Origin: Sporichthya polymorpha DSM 43042
GTDB taxonomy: Bacteria; Actinomycetota; Actinomycetes; Sporichthyales; Sporichthyaceae
Reading direction: 5' to 3'
Length of the DNA stretch: 64,000 nt
Assembly (NCBI RefSeq): GCF_000384115.1
Contig: NZ_KB913029.1
Span: forward strand, 3,323,057 to 3,387,056
A program made the translations under genes and the position numbers. Shown piece by piece: positions 41,559 to 49,925 of this stretch; the stretch's first letter is position 1, and each line of letters starts with the position of its first letter. The notes under the pieces are model-generated. The model was given only the letters and a program-made list of their open reading frames with translations. It ran no database searches and was not told where the DNA came from.

Positions 41559-42712
41559 CCGAGCTCCCGGCGGACCGCGTCGGTGTCCGCTCCGGAGTCC
41601 GGGGCCTCGCCGCGTATCGGCCGCGTGCGGGGCGGTTGCGCGCCTTCGGTGACCACCGCGGATTCCCCGCCCGTGAGCGTCGCCGCGACCACGGCCGTCA
41701 TGTCGACCTCGACGAGTTCGCCGGGAGCGGCGGTCACGGCCCGCACGGCCGCGGTCAGCCCGGCGAGGGGGTCGGCGATCGCGTCCCCGACGAACACCGG
41801 CCCGGCGGCGTCCCCCGCGACGAGGCCGGCGCCGGCGGCGACGTCGTCCCCGAACCCGACCCTGTTGCTCGCGCGTCCGGCGGCGGTGATGGACACCCAG
41901 GTGGCGTCGGTGCTCTCGGGGGTGAGGCCCCAGCTCGCGAGCGCGCGGGGGCGTGAGGCCTCGATGACGACGTCCGCGGCCTCGACGAGCGCGGTCAGGA
42001 ATCGGCGGCCGTCGCGGTCGTGGGGGTCCGCGACGACCGAGCGGTGCCCCGCGTGGAGGAGTCGGTAGAAGTCCGGGTTGCCGCGGCGCGCGCCGTCGGG
42101 CCGGGTCGGGGTCTCGACCTTCACGACCCGCGCGCCGGCCAGCCCGAGCAGGTGCGCGCACAGCGGCCCGGCCCACAGCGCGCTGAAGTCGACCACCAGT
42201 CGACCCGCCACTTCTCCGGCGGGGCGCGCCCTTCCTCCGCCCTCGAAGGGCGCGGCGCGCGGGAGAAGTCGGGGGATCGGAGCGGCCGCGACGCCCAGCA
42301 ACGACGCCCGCTCGGCGAGGTCGGCGCCGCTGTGGACGGCGAGCCAGTCCGCGACGGCGGGCCACGGGTCGGCCGGGAGCTCCGCGCCGACGAGCGCCCC
42401 GAGCAGCAGCGGGTCGTCGGGCCGGGCGCACGAGACGGCGGCCCAGCCGTCGGCGGTCGGCAGCAGCCGGCAGCTCCCACCGACGGACATCGAGCCCTGC
42501 CGTCGGCCGCCGGTGAACGCGGCCCGCTCGGCGAGCAATGCGGCGCCGTCGATCCCGACCCCGACGTCGGCCAGCTGCTCGCCGAGCTCACGAGCGAGGG
42601 TCGCGGCGGCACCGGGCGGGACCAGGGGCGGGCCGGCCTGACGCCCCGTCAGGAAAGCGACGCCGCTGGCGAGCCAGTCGGCGACGCGGTCGGTGGTGGC
42701 CCCCGGGAGCAC
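41552..42712 (-). CDS. CaiB/BaiF-family CoA-transferase
   Basis: A 386-residue class III CoA-transferase or racemase-like protein. VVDFSALWAGPLCAHLLGLA and ARVVKVETPTRPDGARRG are the family signatures, and FYRLLHAGHRSVVADPHDRD replaces the usual N-R-GK-S pattern, so catalysis is uncertain. An extra N-terminal region of about 160 residues precedes the core. GTG 42712 lies 24 bp from the divergent enoyl-CoA hydratase start. It is co-transcribed with the amidohydrolase. Confidence 0.8.
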   Translation of the reverse strand: MLPGATTDRVADWLASGVAFLTGRQAGPPLVPPGAAATLARELGEQLADVGVGIDGAALLAERAAFTGGRRQGSMSVGGSCRLLPTADGWAAVSCARPDDPLLLGALVGAELPADPWPAVADWLAVHSGADLAERASLLGVAAAPIPRLLPRAAPFEGGGRARPAGEVAGRLVVDFSALWAGPLCAHLLGLAGARVVKVETPTRPDGARRGNPDFYRLLHAGHRSVVADPHDRDGRRFLTALVEAADVVIEASRPRALASWGLTPESTDATWVSITAAGRASNRVGFGDDVAAGAGLVAGDAAGPVFVGDAIADPLAGLTAAVRAVTAAPGELVEVDMTAVVAATLTGGESAVVTEGAQPPRTRPIRGEAPDSGADTDAVRRELGC

Positions 42713-42736
42713 CGGCCGACTATACGCTCGCGTGTC

Positions 42737-43600
42737 GTGGGAGACGTCGCGGTCGTGGAGCTGGACGGCGTCGGGCTGCGGCTCGTGCCGACCGGCGCCG
42801 ACGCCGCGCCCGACGAGGTCGCGGTCGCCGATCCGCCGGCCGAGGCCGCGCGGATCGAAGCGGCCGTCGACGCGAACCCCCACGCGGCGGCCCTGCTGGT
42901 CTCGGTGCTGCGCCGGACGCTCGACCTCGACGTCCGCACCGCGCTCGAACTGGAGTCCCTCGCGTACTCGACGCTGCTCGGCGGGCCCGAGTTCGCAACC
43001 TGGCTGTTTCGCCGTGGGCCGCGCCCGGTCCCGCCGCTCGTCGCGGACCCCGTGCGACTGACGCGTGACGGCGACGTCCTGCACGTCACGCTCACCCGTC
43101 CCGAGCGCCGCAACGCCTACGGGGCGCAGGTGCGGGACGCGCTCGTCGACGCCCTCGCCGTCGCGCTCGCCGACCCCGACGTGCACGTGGTGCTCGACGG
43201 CGCCGGCCCGTGCTTCTGCGCCGGGGGCGACCTCGACGAGTTCGGCACCACCCCCGACCCCGTCACCGCCCACCTGATCCGCACCCAGGCCGGAGCCGCG
43301 TGGCCGTTGCATCAGCTCGCCCCGCGGGTCGAGGCCCGCCTGCACGGCCCGTGCATCGGGGCGGGCATCGAGCTCCCGGCGTTCGCGGGCCGCGTCGTCG
43401 CCGCCCCGGGCACGACGTTCCGGCTCCCCGAGCTCGGCATGGGCCTGATCCCCGGCGCCGGCGGCACCGTCAGCCTGCCGCGGCGGATCGGCGTCGCGCG
43501 GACGGCGTACCTCGTCCTCTCCGGCGCCCCCCTCGACCTCGACACCGCCCTCGCCTGGGGCCTCGTCGACGCCCTCGGTGGAGATGACATCTCCACCTGA
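42737..43600 (+). CDS. Enoyl-CoA hydratase/isomerase family protein
   Basis: A 287-residue crotonase-type protein. About 95 N-terminal residues precede the fold, which starts LHVTLTRPERRNAYGAQVRD; the oxyanion motifs are CFCAGGDLDEFG and HGPCIGAGIELPAFAGRVVA. Its catalytic glutamate region is FRLPELGMGLIPGAGGTVSL. GTG 42737 is divergent from the CoA-transferase with only 24 bp between. The final residues (GDDIST) and the stop are encoded by palindrome copy 3 (43579). Confidence 0.85.
   Translation: MGDVAVVELDGVGLRLVPTGADAAPDEVAVADPPAEAARIEAAVDANPHAAALLVSVLRRTLDLDVRTALELESLAYSTLLGGPEFATWLFRRGPRPVPPLVADPVRLTRDGDVLHVTLTRPERRNAYGAQVRDALVDALAVALADPDVHVVLDGAGPCFCAGGDLDEFGTTPDPVTAHLIRTQAGAAWPLHQLAPRVEARLHGPCIGAGIELPAFAGRVVAAPGTTFRLPELGMGLIPGAGGTVSLPRRIGVARTAYLVLSGAPLDLDTALAWGLVDALGGDDIST
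43579..43595. repeat. 17-bp palindrome, copy 3 (TGGAGATGACATCTCCA)
   Basis: Identical to 16404 and extended here to a 21-bp perfect palindrome (GG/CC added on each side). It encodes the C-terminus of the crotonase and lies between convergent genes, so it may act as a terminator stem. Confidence 0.7.
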
Positions 43601-43611
43601 TCGGGCCGGGG

Positions 43612-44232
43612 TCAGGCGGGTTGGGGAGCGAGGAGGGCGCCGAGGCGGACGAGTTCGGCGCGGCAGGCGTCGAGGCCGGTGAACAGGATCGGGTGGATGC
43701 CGAGGGCGGCGGCGCCGTCGACGTTCACCGCGAGGTCGTCGACGAACGCGACCTGGGAGGCGGGGCGGTCGAGCTTGTCGAGCAGGACCCGGTAGATCTG
43801 CGGCTCGGGCTTGCGGACCCCGGCCTCGCTGGAGTCGACGACGACCTCGAACAGGTGGAACGGGAACGTCGCGCGCCAGGCGGCCTCGGCGACGTTGTTG
43901 GTGAGCAGGGCCGTCGTCGCGTGCTCCCGGACCTCTTCGACGAACGCAAGCATCGCCGGGTTCAGCACCTGCCCTTCGGACGCCGCGGCGCCGAGACGCT
44001 TCATGTCGATCCGGGTCCCGTGCCGCCGCTCGGCCTCGATGCAGACGTACTTCATGAACTCGCGCGACGTCAGCTGCCCCGTCTCGAGGAGCCCCATCTT
44101 CGGGTCGTCCCGGAAGAACGTGACCAGCGCGTCGGTCGGCAGCCCGAGCTCCGCCTCGTAGGTGTTGAAGCCCGCGAACGCCGAGTGCGTTAGCACCCCG
44201 CCGAAGTCGAACGCCACCGCCGTCACCGTCAT
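43612..44232 (-). CDS. HAD-superfamily hydrolase (subfamily IA)
   Basis: A 206-residue HAD hydrolase. Motif I AFDFGGVLT lacks the second Asp of DxD (DFG), motif II is ALLTNN, motif III has RKPEPQIY and motif IV reads VAFVDDLAVNVDGA. The DFG variation is seen in HAD-IA proteins annotated as epoxide-hydrolase-like. Substrate unknown. It converges with the crotonase and is divergent from the CoA-transferase operon. Confidence 0.87.
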   Translation of the reverse strand: MTVTAVAFDFGGVLTHSAFAGFNTYEAELGLPTDALVTFFRDDPKMGLLETGQLTSREFMKYVCIEAERRHGTRIDMKRLGAAASEGQVLNPAMLAFVEEVREHATTALLTNNVAEAAWRATFPFHLFEVVVDSSEAGVRKPEPQIYRVLLDKLDRPASQVAFVDDLAVNVDGAAALGIHPILFTGLDACRAELVRLGALLAPQPA

Positions 44233-44308
44233 GGATCCCGACGGTAGGCCGCCGCCGGGCCCGCCGTCAAAACCTGCAGCGATATCCCGGTCGCCGCCAC
44301 CCCGCCGC

Positions 44309-44396
44309 CTTCACCAGCCACGCCGCCCTCTTCACCGGCCAGAACCCTCCTTCACGCGCCCCGCCGGGCCAGTGAAGCGGGGTACAGCTGGTGAAG
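44309..44396. promoter_or_regulatory. Phased array of TTCAC half-sites
   Basis: TTCAC occurs on the plus strand at 44310, 44331 and 44351, and inverted (GTGAA) at 44372 and 44391, giving spacings of 19-21 bp. The outermost copies form a perfect inverted pair (CTTCACCAGC and GCTGGTGAAG). It lies between the HAD and CoA-transferase genes, upstream of the catabolic operon. Confidence 0.5.
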
Positions 44397-44430
44397 CTGG
44401 CCCTGGGACCGCCCTGGCGACCCGCCAGAT

Positions 44431-44449
44431 AATTCGATACAGTATTTAG
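44431..44449 (+). promoter_or_regulatory. Shared 19-bp AT-rich motif upstream of the CoA-transferase operon
   Basis: AATTCGATACAGTATTTAG contains the palindrome ATACAGTAT. It matches similar sequences at 33193, 50718 and 52190 and lies 25 bp before GTG 44475. It may be an operator or a promoter element. Confidence 0.5.
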
Positions 44450-44474
44450 CGATTCGCCATCCCAGGGAGGTCGC

Positions 44475-45707
44475 GTGGCCGGTCCGATGACGGGCGTGCG
44501 GGTGCTTGAGGTCGCCCAGTACACGTTCGTGCCGGCGGCCGGGGCGGTGCTCGCGGACTGGGGTGCGGAGGTCGTGAAGATCGAGCACGCCGAGCGCGGG
44601 GACGCACAGCGCGGACTGATCAAGCTCCGGGGCTACGACGCCTACAGCCAGGGGTCGTCGTTCGTCCCCGTCATGGAGGGCCCGAACCGCGGCAAGCGGA
44701 GCGTCGGGCTCGACCTGGGCAACCCGGCGGCGCGGCCGGTCCTCGACGAGTTGATCCGCCGCAGCGACGTCTTCCTCACGAACTACCTGCCGAGCGCGCG
44801 GGCGAAGCTGGGCATCGACGTCGAGGACGTGCGCGCGATCAACCCCGAGATCGTCTACGTCCGCGGCAGCGGTTTCGGCCAGCGCGGGCCCGAGGCCGAC
44901 AAGGGCGGTTACGACAGCACCGCGTTCTGGGCCCGCGGCGGCAGCGCGGCCGGGGCGACGTCGCCCGGCGCCGACGACCTCACCCGCATGCCCGCCGGCG
45001 CGTACGGCGACTCGACCGGCGGCCTGACGATCGCCGGCGGTGTCGCGGCCGCGTTGTTCAAGCGCGCGACGACGGGGGAGACGTCGGTCGTCGACGTCTC
45101 GCTGCTCGGCGTCGGGGCCTGGGCGACGCAGTTCAGCGTGAACCTCGCGCTGCTGGCCGGCGGTTCGCTGCCGGAGAAGAACCGGCCGCGCCACGGCTCG
45201 GTGTCCAACCCGCTGACCGGCGCTTACCGCACCGCGGACGACCGGTGGATCGAGCTGATGATGCTTCAGCCCGGTCGCTACTGGGCGGAGTTCTGCGCGG
45301 CCGTCGGCCGCGACGACCTCACCACCGACCCGCGCTTCGCGACGACCGAGGCTCTCATGGCCAACGCTCCCGCCGCGGGCGAGATCGTCGCCGAAGTCAT
45401 CGCCGCGCGGCCGCTCGCCGAGTGGCTCGACGTCCTCGGCAAGATCTCCGGGCAGTGGGGTGTCGTGCAGAACGCCTGGGAGGTCGGTCAGGATCCGGCG
45501 CTGCGGGCCAACGGCGGCATCGTCCCGGTCGTCGACGCGGAGGGTGTCGAGCGCGAGCTCGTGGCCAACCCCGTGCAGTTCGACCAGACCCCGCCGCAGC
45601 TCACGCGCGCGCCGCAGTTCGCCGAGCACACCGACGAGGTCCTGCGCGAGCTCGGCCTCTCCGACGAGGAACTGATCGCCCTCAAGATCGCCGGAGCCGC
45701 CACGTGA
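44475..45707 (+). CDS. CaiB/BaiF-family CoA-transferase
   Basis: A 410-residue class III CoA-transferase. GVRVLEVAQYTFVPAAGAVL, the Asp-containing LADWGAEVVKIEH, then NRGKRSVGLDLGNPAARPVL and GSGFGQRGPEADKGGYD are classic. It would move CoA between carboxylic acids or act as an alpha-methylacyl-CoA racemase. GTG 44475 has GGGAGG upstream. It is coupled (GTGA) to a 103-aa gene and then an acyl-CoA ligase. Confidence 0.92.
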   Translation: MAGPMTGVRVLEVAQYTFVPAAGAVLADWGAEVVKIEHAERGDAQRGLIKLRGYDAYSQGSSFVPVMEGPNRGKRSVGLDLGNPAARPVLDELIRRSDVFLTNYLPSARAKLGIDVEDVRAINPEIVYVRGSGFGQRGPEADKGGYDSTAFWARGGSAAGATSPGADDLTRMPAGAYGDSTGGLTIAGGVAAALFKRATTGETSVVDVSLLGVGAWATQFSVNLALLAGGSLPEKNRPRHGSVSNPLTGAYRTADDRWIELMMLQPGRYWAEFCAAVGRDDLTTDPRFATTEALMANAPAAGEIVAEVIAARPLAEWLDVLGKISGQWGVVQNAWEVGQDPALRANGGIVPVVDAEGVERELVANPVQFDQTPPQLTRAPQFAEHTDEVLRELGLSDEELIALKIAGAAT

Positions 45708-46015
45708 GAGCCGCCATCGGCCAGACGCTCGCCAGCATCGTCGACGCAACGACGGTCGTCGTCGTCCGCTGGCCGGACGCCGACGTCGACCTCACCTGCG
45801 GTGGGGCCCCGATGATCGACCCCAAGGGGCCGGACGCCGGGGCGACGGCTGAGCTGGACCCCGCCCAGTCCGCGGGCGCGCAGCTCGGCAAGCGGTACGT
45901 CGCCGACGGTCTCGACCTCGAACTCCTCTGTACCAAGGCCGGCACGGGCACGCTCGCGGTCAACGGCGCCGCGCTGGCGATCAAGACCGCCAAGCCGCTG
46001 CCCGCCTCGGACTGA
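45704..46015 (+). CDS. Small conserved hypothetical between CoA-transferase and CoA ligase (103 aa)
   Basis: GTG 45704 overlaps the CoA-transferase stop (GTGA), and the gene ends 6 bp before the acyl-CoA ligase. The product is a soluble, beta-rich protein: VVVVRWPDADVDLTCGGAPM, AGAQLGKRYVADGLDLELLC, then GTLAVNGAALAIKTAKPL. I do not recognise a domain. The tight coupling implies a role in CoA activation or substrate handling of this operon. Confidence 0.72.
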   Translation: MRAAIGQTLASIVDATTVVVVRWPDADVDLTCGGAPMIDPKGPDAGATAELDPAQSAGAQLGKRYVADGLDLELLCTKAGTGTLAVNGAALAIKTAKPLPASD

Positions 46016-46021
46016 GGCGTC

Positions 46022-47467
46022 ATGCACCTGACGATGCTGCTCGACATGGCCGTCGACGGCTTCGGCGACCGGGTCGTCGTCGGACGCCGCCAGGGCGGCC
46101 TGACGCCACGTCAGCTCCGGGCGCTCGCGCAGGGTGGTGCCCGCCTGGTCGCCGAGCAGAAGGCCGACGCGATCGTCTACCTCGCGGTGAACGGACCCGC
46201 GTTCCCGGTCGCGCTCTTCGCGGCCGCGTACGCCGGGGTCCCGCTGGTCCCGGTCAACTACCGCCTCGGTGCCGAGCAACTCGACGGCGTTCTCTCCCGT
46301 CATCCCGCCGCCCTCGTCATCGCGGACGACGGCCTCACCCCGGAGCGGTTCCTCGCCGCCGCCGCGCAGGGGCCGGCCGAGGCGGCGACCGGGGACGGAC
46401 CCGCCGTCGTCATCTACACCAGCGGGACGACCTCGGCCCCGAAGGGTGTCCTGCTCCGCCACGAGAACCTGGTCTCCTACGTCTTCGGCACCGTGGAGTT
46501 CGCCGCCGCCGACGAGGACGAGGCGACGCTGATGAGCGTCCCGCCGTACCACATCGCGGGGGTCTCGAACGTCCTGTCCAACCTCTACGCGGGCCGCCGG
46601 GTGGTGATGCTCCCGGCGTTCGACCCGGCGGAGTGGCTCGCCACCGTCCGCGCGGAGCGCATCACCCACGCGATGGTCGTGCCCACGATGTTGGCCCGGA
46701 TCATGGCCTGCGGTGACGATCCATCAGTTCCGTCGCTGCGTTCCCTCGCCTACGGCGGCGCCGCGATGCCGCCGCAGGTCATCGAGGCGGCGCTCCGGGC
46801 GTGGCCGCACGTCGACTTCGTCAACGCCTACGGGCTCACCGAGACCAGCTCGACCGTCGCTGTCCTCGGTCCCGCCGAGCACCGCGCCGCGATCGCCTCG
46901 GCCGACCCGGCGGTCCGCGCCCGCCTGCACTCGGCCGGGCGCCCGGTGCCGGGCGTCGAGATCGAGGTCCGCGACGACGCCGGTGCGGTTGTCGCACCCG
47001 GCACCCCCGGCCGCATCTGGATCCGCGGCGAGCAGGTGTCGGGGGAGTACGCCGGCAGCGGCTCCGCCGTCGACGAGCGCGGCTTCTTCGACACCCGCGA
47101 CTCCGGCCGCCTCGACGACGAGGGCTACCTGTTCGTCACCGGCCGGGTCGACGACACCATCATCCGCGGCGGGGAGAACATCGCCCCGGCCGAGATCGAG
47201 GACGTCCTGCTCCGCCACCCCGCGGTCGCGGACGCGGCGGTGGTCGGCGTCCCGGACCCGGAGTGGGGTCAGCGGCTCGAAGCCGTCGTCGTCCCGGCCC
47301 CGGACGCCGAGCCGGACGCCGAGGCGCTGCGCACCCACGTCCGGTCGACGCTGCGGGGGTCCAAGACTCCGGACCGCATCGTCTTCCGCCCCGAACTGCC
47401 CCGGACTCCGACCGGCAAGCTCCTCCGCCGCGAGGTACTCGCCGAGCTCCGGGGTCAACCGGTCTGA
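46022..47467 (+). CDS. Acyl-CoA synthetase (AMP-binding)
   Basis: A 481-residue ANL ligase: P-loop VVIYTSGTTSAPKGVLLR, NAYGLTETSSTVAVLG, hinge DEGYLFVTGRVDDTIIRGG and C-terminal TPTGKLLRRE. It activates a carboxylic acid to its CoA thioester, the entry step for beta-oxidation. ATG 46022 (MHLTMLLDMA) lies 6 bp after the preceding stop. It converges on the thiolase gene. Confidence 0.93.
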   Translation: MHLTMLLDMAVDGFGDRVVVGRRQGGLTPRQLRALAQGGARLVAEQKADAIVYLAVNGPAFPVALFAAAYAGVPLVPVNYRLGAEQLDGVLSRHPAALVIADDGLTPERFLAAAAQGPAEAATGDGPAVVIYTSGTTSAPKGVLLRHENLVSYVFGTVEFAAADEDEATLMSVPPYHIAGVSNVLSNLYAGRRVVMLPAFDPAEWLATVRAERITHAMVVPTMLARIMACGDDPSVPSLRSLAYGGAAMPPQVIEAALRAWPHVDFVNAYGLTETSSTVAVLGPAEHRAAIASADPAVRARLHSAGRPVPGVEIEVRDDAGAVVAPGTPGRIWIRGEQVSGEYAGSGSAVDERGFFDTRDSGRLDDEGYLFVTGRVDDTIIRGGENIAPAEIEDVLLRHPAVADAAVVGVPDPEWGQRLEAVVVPAPDAEPDAEALRTHVRSTLRGSKTPDRIVFRPELPRTPTGKLLRREVLAELRGQPV

Positions 47468-47477
47468 CGAGGGACGG

Positions 47478-48662
47478 TCAGCGGGTCAGCAGGACGGCCC
47501 CGGCCACGGGTCCGCCGCCGTTGGCGACGACCGCGACCTCGGCGCCGGGGACCTGCCGGCCCCCCGCGGTGCCGCGGAGCTGGACCACTGCCTCCTGCAG
47601 GAGCCCATACCCATGGAGCCGCCCGCCGGAGAGCTGGCCGCCGTTGGTGTTGAGCGGCAACGTCCCGTCGAGGGCGATGTTCGCCCCGCCCTCCAGGAAC
47701 GCACCTCCCTCGCCGTGGCCGCAGAAGCCGAGCGCCTCCAGCCACACCAGCGCGAGGATCGAGAACCCGTCGTAGAGCTGGGCGACGTGGACGTCGGACG
47801 GCTTGAGGTCGGTGCGGCTCCACAGGTGCCGGGCTGCGCCCTGCGCCGGCATCGAGGCCAGGTCCGCGTACTGGTCCCATGATGGCCGGCCGGTCAGCGC
47901 CGTCCCGACGGCCTCGACGCGCACCGCGCCGTGCGGGGTGTCGGCGGCGTGGGCAGCCGTCGACACGATCAGCGCCGTCGAGCCGTCGACGGGGACGTCG
48001 CAGTCGAGCAGGCACAGCGGCGTCGAGATCATCCGGGCCGCGAGGTAGTCCTCCATGCTCAGAGGAGCGGTGTAGACCGCGGCCTGGGAATCGAGCGCCG
48101 CGTGCCGCCGGGCCGTGACCGCGATCTGCCCGAGCTGCTCACGCGTCGTGCCGAAGTCGTGCATGTGCCGCATGGCGATCGGCGCGATCCAGTTCGCGGG
48201 GGAGATCCCGCCGAACGGCTGGCTCCAGACGCCGTAGCTGCCCGCCTGTTCCAGTCCGGGCAGCACCGACCCGCGGCCGAGGGCGCCCTGGACCGAGGAC
48301 TCGGTGACGGTCCGGTAGACGAGCACGTGCCGCGCCAACCCGGTCGAGATCGCCATCATCGCCGCGACGAGGGCCCCGAGCTGACCGGGCAGTTCGCCCG
48401 ATCCCTGAAACCACGTCAGGTTCAAGCGCAGCGCGTCCTGCACCTCCGCGGGCGGGGGACCGCCGTAACCTCGCGAGGTGTCCGCGTAGCCGCCCGGATA
48501 GGTGCAGAGGCCGTCGACGTCCTCGGGTCGCAGCCCGGCGTCCGCGATCGCGCCGAGGGCGGCCTCCACCGTCAGGTCGAGCGCCGACCGGCCCAGTCGC
48601 CGTCCGACCGCCGACCGTGCGACGCCGCTGATCACGGAGTCGCGCTCGAAGCGCTCACCCAT
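47478..48662 (-). CDS. Thiolase-fold lipid-transfer protein (Ltp-type, no nucleophilic Cys)
   Basis: A 394-residue thiolase-superfamily protein of the SCP-2/Ltp type. The region normally holding the CxS nucleophile reads GSGELPGQLGALVAAMMAIS, with no cysteine. VAQLYDGFSILALVWLEALG carries a Tyr typical of Ltp aldolases, and LNTNGGQLSGGRLHGYGLLQ and GGGPVAGAVL follow. Known Ltp2-type partners of DUF35 proteins catalyse retro-aldol cleavage of side-chain CoA esters. It overlaps the DUF35 gene by 8 bp, which supports a complex. Confidence 0.87.
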   Translation of the reverse strand: MGERFERDSVISGVARSAVGRRLGRSALDLTVEAALGAIADAGLRPEDVDGLCTYPGGYADTSRGYGGPPPAEVQDALRLNLTWFQGSGELPGQLGALVAAMMAISTGLARHVLVYRTVTESSVQGALGRGSVLPGLEQAGSYGVWSQPFGGISPANWIAPIAMRHMHDFGTTREQLGQIAVTARRHAALDSQAAVYTAPLSMEDYLAARMISTPLCLLDCDVPVDGSTALIVSTAAHAADTPHGAVRVEAVGTALTGRPSWDQYADLASMPAQGAARHLWSRTDLKPSDVHVAQLYDGFSILALVWLEALGFCGHGEGGAFLEGGANIALDGTLPLNTNGGQLSGGRLHGYGLLQEAVVQLRGTAGGRQVPGAEVAVVANGGGPVAGAVLLTR

Positions 48663-49074
48663 CGGCGGGACGGAAGACGGGGTAGAAGACGTCGTGCCGG
48701 TGGACGAACGCCACCTGCACCGGTTGCCCGATCCGGACCTCCTCCGCCGCGCGGCCCACGACGTTCGTGCTCAGCCGCAGCCCGGGCTGCTCGTCGAGCT
48801 CGACGATCGCGTAGACGTACGGCTCCTGGCCCGGCACCCACTGCTGGACGTTGACGGTGAAGGATGCCACCGTCCCGCGGCCGGAGAGCTCCTGCGGCGC
48901 GACCGACGCCGAGGAGCACTGCGGGCACCGCGGAGAGGGCGGGTGCAGCCAGTAGCCGCAGTCGCCGCACCGCAGCATGCGCAGGAGGCCGTCGGCCCCG
49001 GACGCCCAGAAGAACCGGTGCAACGGGTCGTCGGCGGGGCGGGCGCGGACGAGCAGAGGGTCGTCGACGATCAC
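48655..49074 (-). CDS. DUF35 OB-fold/zinc-ribbon protein, partner of the Ltp-type thiolase
   Basis: A 139-residue DUF35 protein: zinc ribbon LRCGDCGYWLHPPSPRCPQC, then an OB-fold (GRGTVASFTVNVQQWVPGQE, ending VQVAFVHRHDVFYPVFRP). DUF35 proteins and domains bind Ltp-type thiolases and help hold the acyl-CoA. GTG 49074 overlaps the SDR stop (GTGA). There is no MaoC domain, so it is not a ChsH2-style two-domain protein. Confidence 0.9.
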   Translation of the reverse strand: MIVDDPLLVRARPADDPLHRFFWASGADGLLRMLRCGDCGYWLHPPSPRCPQCSSASVAPQELSGRGTVASFTVNVQQWVPGQEPYVYAIVELDEQPGLRLSTNVVGRAAEEVRIGQPVQVAFVHRHDVFYPVFRPADG

Positions 49075-49925
49075 GGGTGGAACGCCGCCGTCTTCAGGTA
49101 GCCGCCCGCGTCGATGCGCAACTGAAGCCCCGTCACGTAACGAGACTCGTCGGAAGCGAGGTAGACCACCGCCGCGCTGACGTCCTCGACCTCGACGAAC
49201 GGCACCGGCATCGCCGCCATCGCGGGGAACGCGGCCTCGGCGTCCTCCCGGGTCGGCTCGTCGAGGTCGGGCCGGAACAGCCGGTACATCCCGGAGTTCT
49301 GCAGCATCGGGGTGTCGACGTTGGTCGGGTGAATGCAGTTGACCCGGATCGACTGCGGCGCCAGGACCGTCGCGAGTTCGTGGACGTACTGCGCCAGCGC
49401 GACCTTCGCGTACTTGTAACCCACCGCACCGGGGCCGCCGTCGCCGCCGCCGCGGGGTCGCAGAGCGGTCAACGACCCGGTCGCGATCACCGAGGCGCCG
49501 GGACCGAGGTGGGGGACCGCCGCGTTGATCGTCGCGATCGCGCCGAGCAGGTCGACGTCGACGGCGTCGAGCAGGGCCTGGATCCCGCGGTCCTCGCCGA
49601 GCGGCGCGATCCCGGCCTGGGCGACGACGACGTCGAGGCGGCCGAACTCCGCGATCGTGCGGTCGACGGCGGCCCGCACCGCCGCGGGGTCCCGGACGTC
49701 GGCGGTGACCCCCAGTGCCCGCCGGTCGTGCTGCTCGACCAGCGCGACGGTTTCGGCCAGGTCGGCGGGGGCGGCGAGCGGGTACGGCGCGGAAGCGATG
49801 TCGGCGCAGATGTCGAGGGCGACGACGTCCGCGCCCTCCGCGGCGAGCGCGACGGCGTGCGCCCGGCCCTGCCCTCGCGCCGCGCCGGTGATCAGCGCGA
49901 CCCTCCCGGCAACGCGTCCGCTCAT
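49071..49925 (-). CDS. Mycofactocin-coupled-type SDR family oxidoreductase
   Basis: A 284-residue SDR with the subgroup signature GRVALITGAARGQGRAHAV, and DICADI after the second strand. The catalytic Tyr-x3-Lys lies in YKYAKVALAQYV; VNCIHPTNVDTPML and VTGLQLRIDAGGY follow. Such enzymes keep NAD bound and are thought to pass electrons to mycofactocin. ATG 49925 overlaps the GntR gene stop (ATGA). A close relative lies at 60549. Confidence 0.9.
   Translation of the reverse strand: MSGRVAGRVALITGAARGQGRAHAVALAAEGADVVALDICADIASAPYPLAAPADLAETVALVEQHDRRALGVTADVRDPAAVRAAVDRTIAEFGRLDVVVAQAGIAPLGEDRGIQALLDAVDVDLLGAIATINAAVPHLGPGASVIATGSLTALRPRGGGDGGPGAVGYKYAKVALAQYVHELATVLAPQSIRVNCIHPTNVDTPMLQNSGMYRLFRPDLDEPTREDAEAAFPAMAAMPVPFVEVEDVSAAVVYLASDESRYVTGLQLRIDAGGYLKTAAFHP

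Noticed and set aside
41552-43345. 597-residue reading of the CoA-transferase frame
   Set aside because: The extra N-terminal part is antisense to the crotonase and has no family similarity; GTG 42712 is the sensible start.
47464-47481. Small CTGAC/GTCAG hairpin between ligase and thiolase
   Set aside because: A 5-bp stem overlapping both stop codons is too weak to call a terminator.
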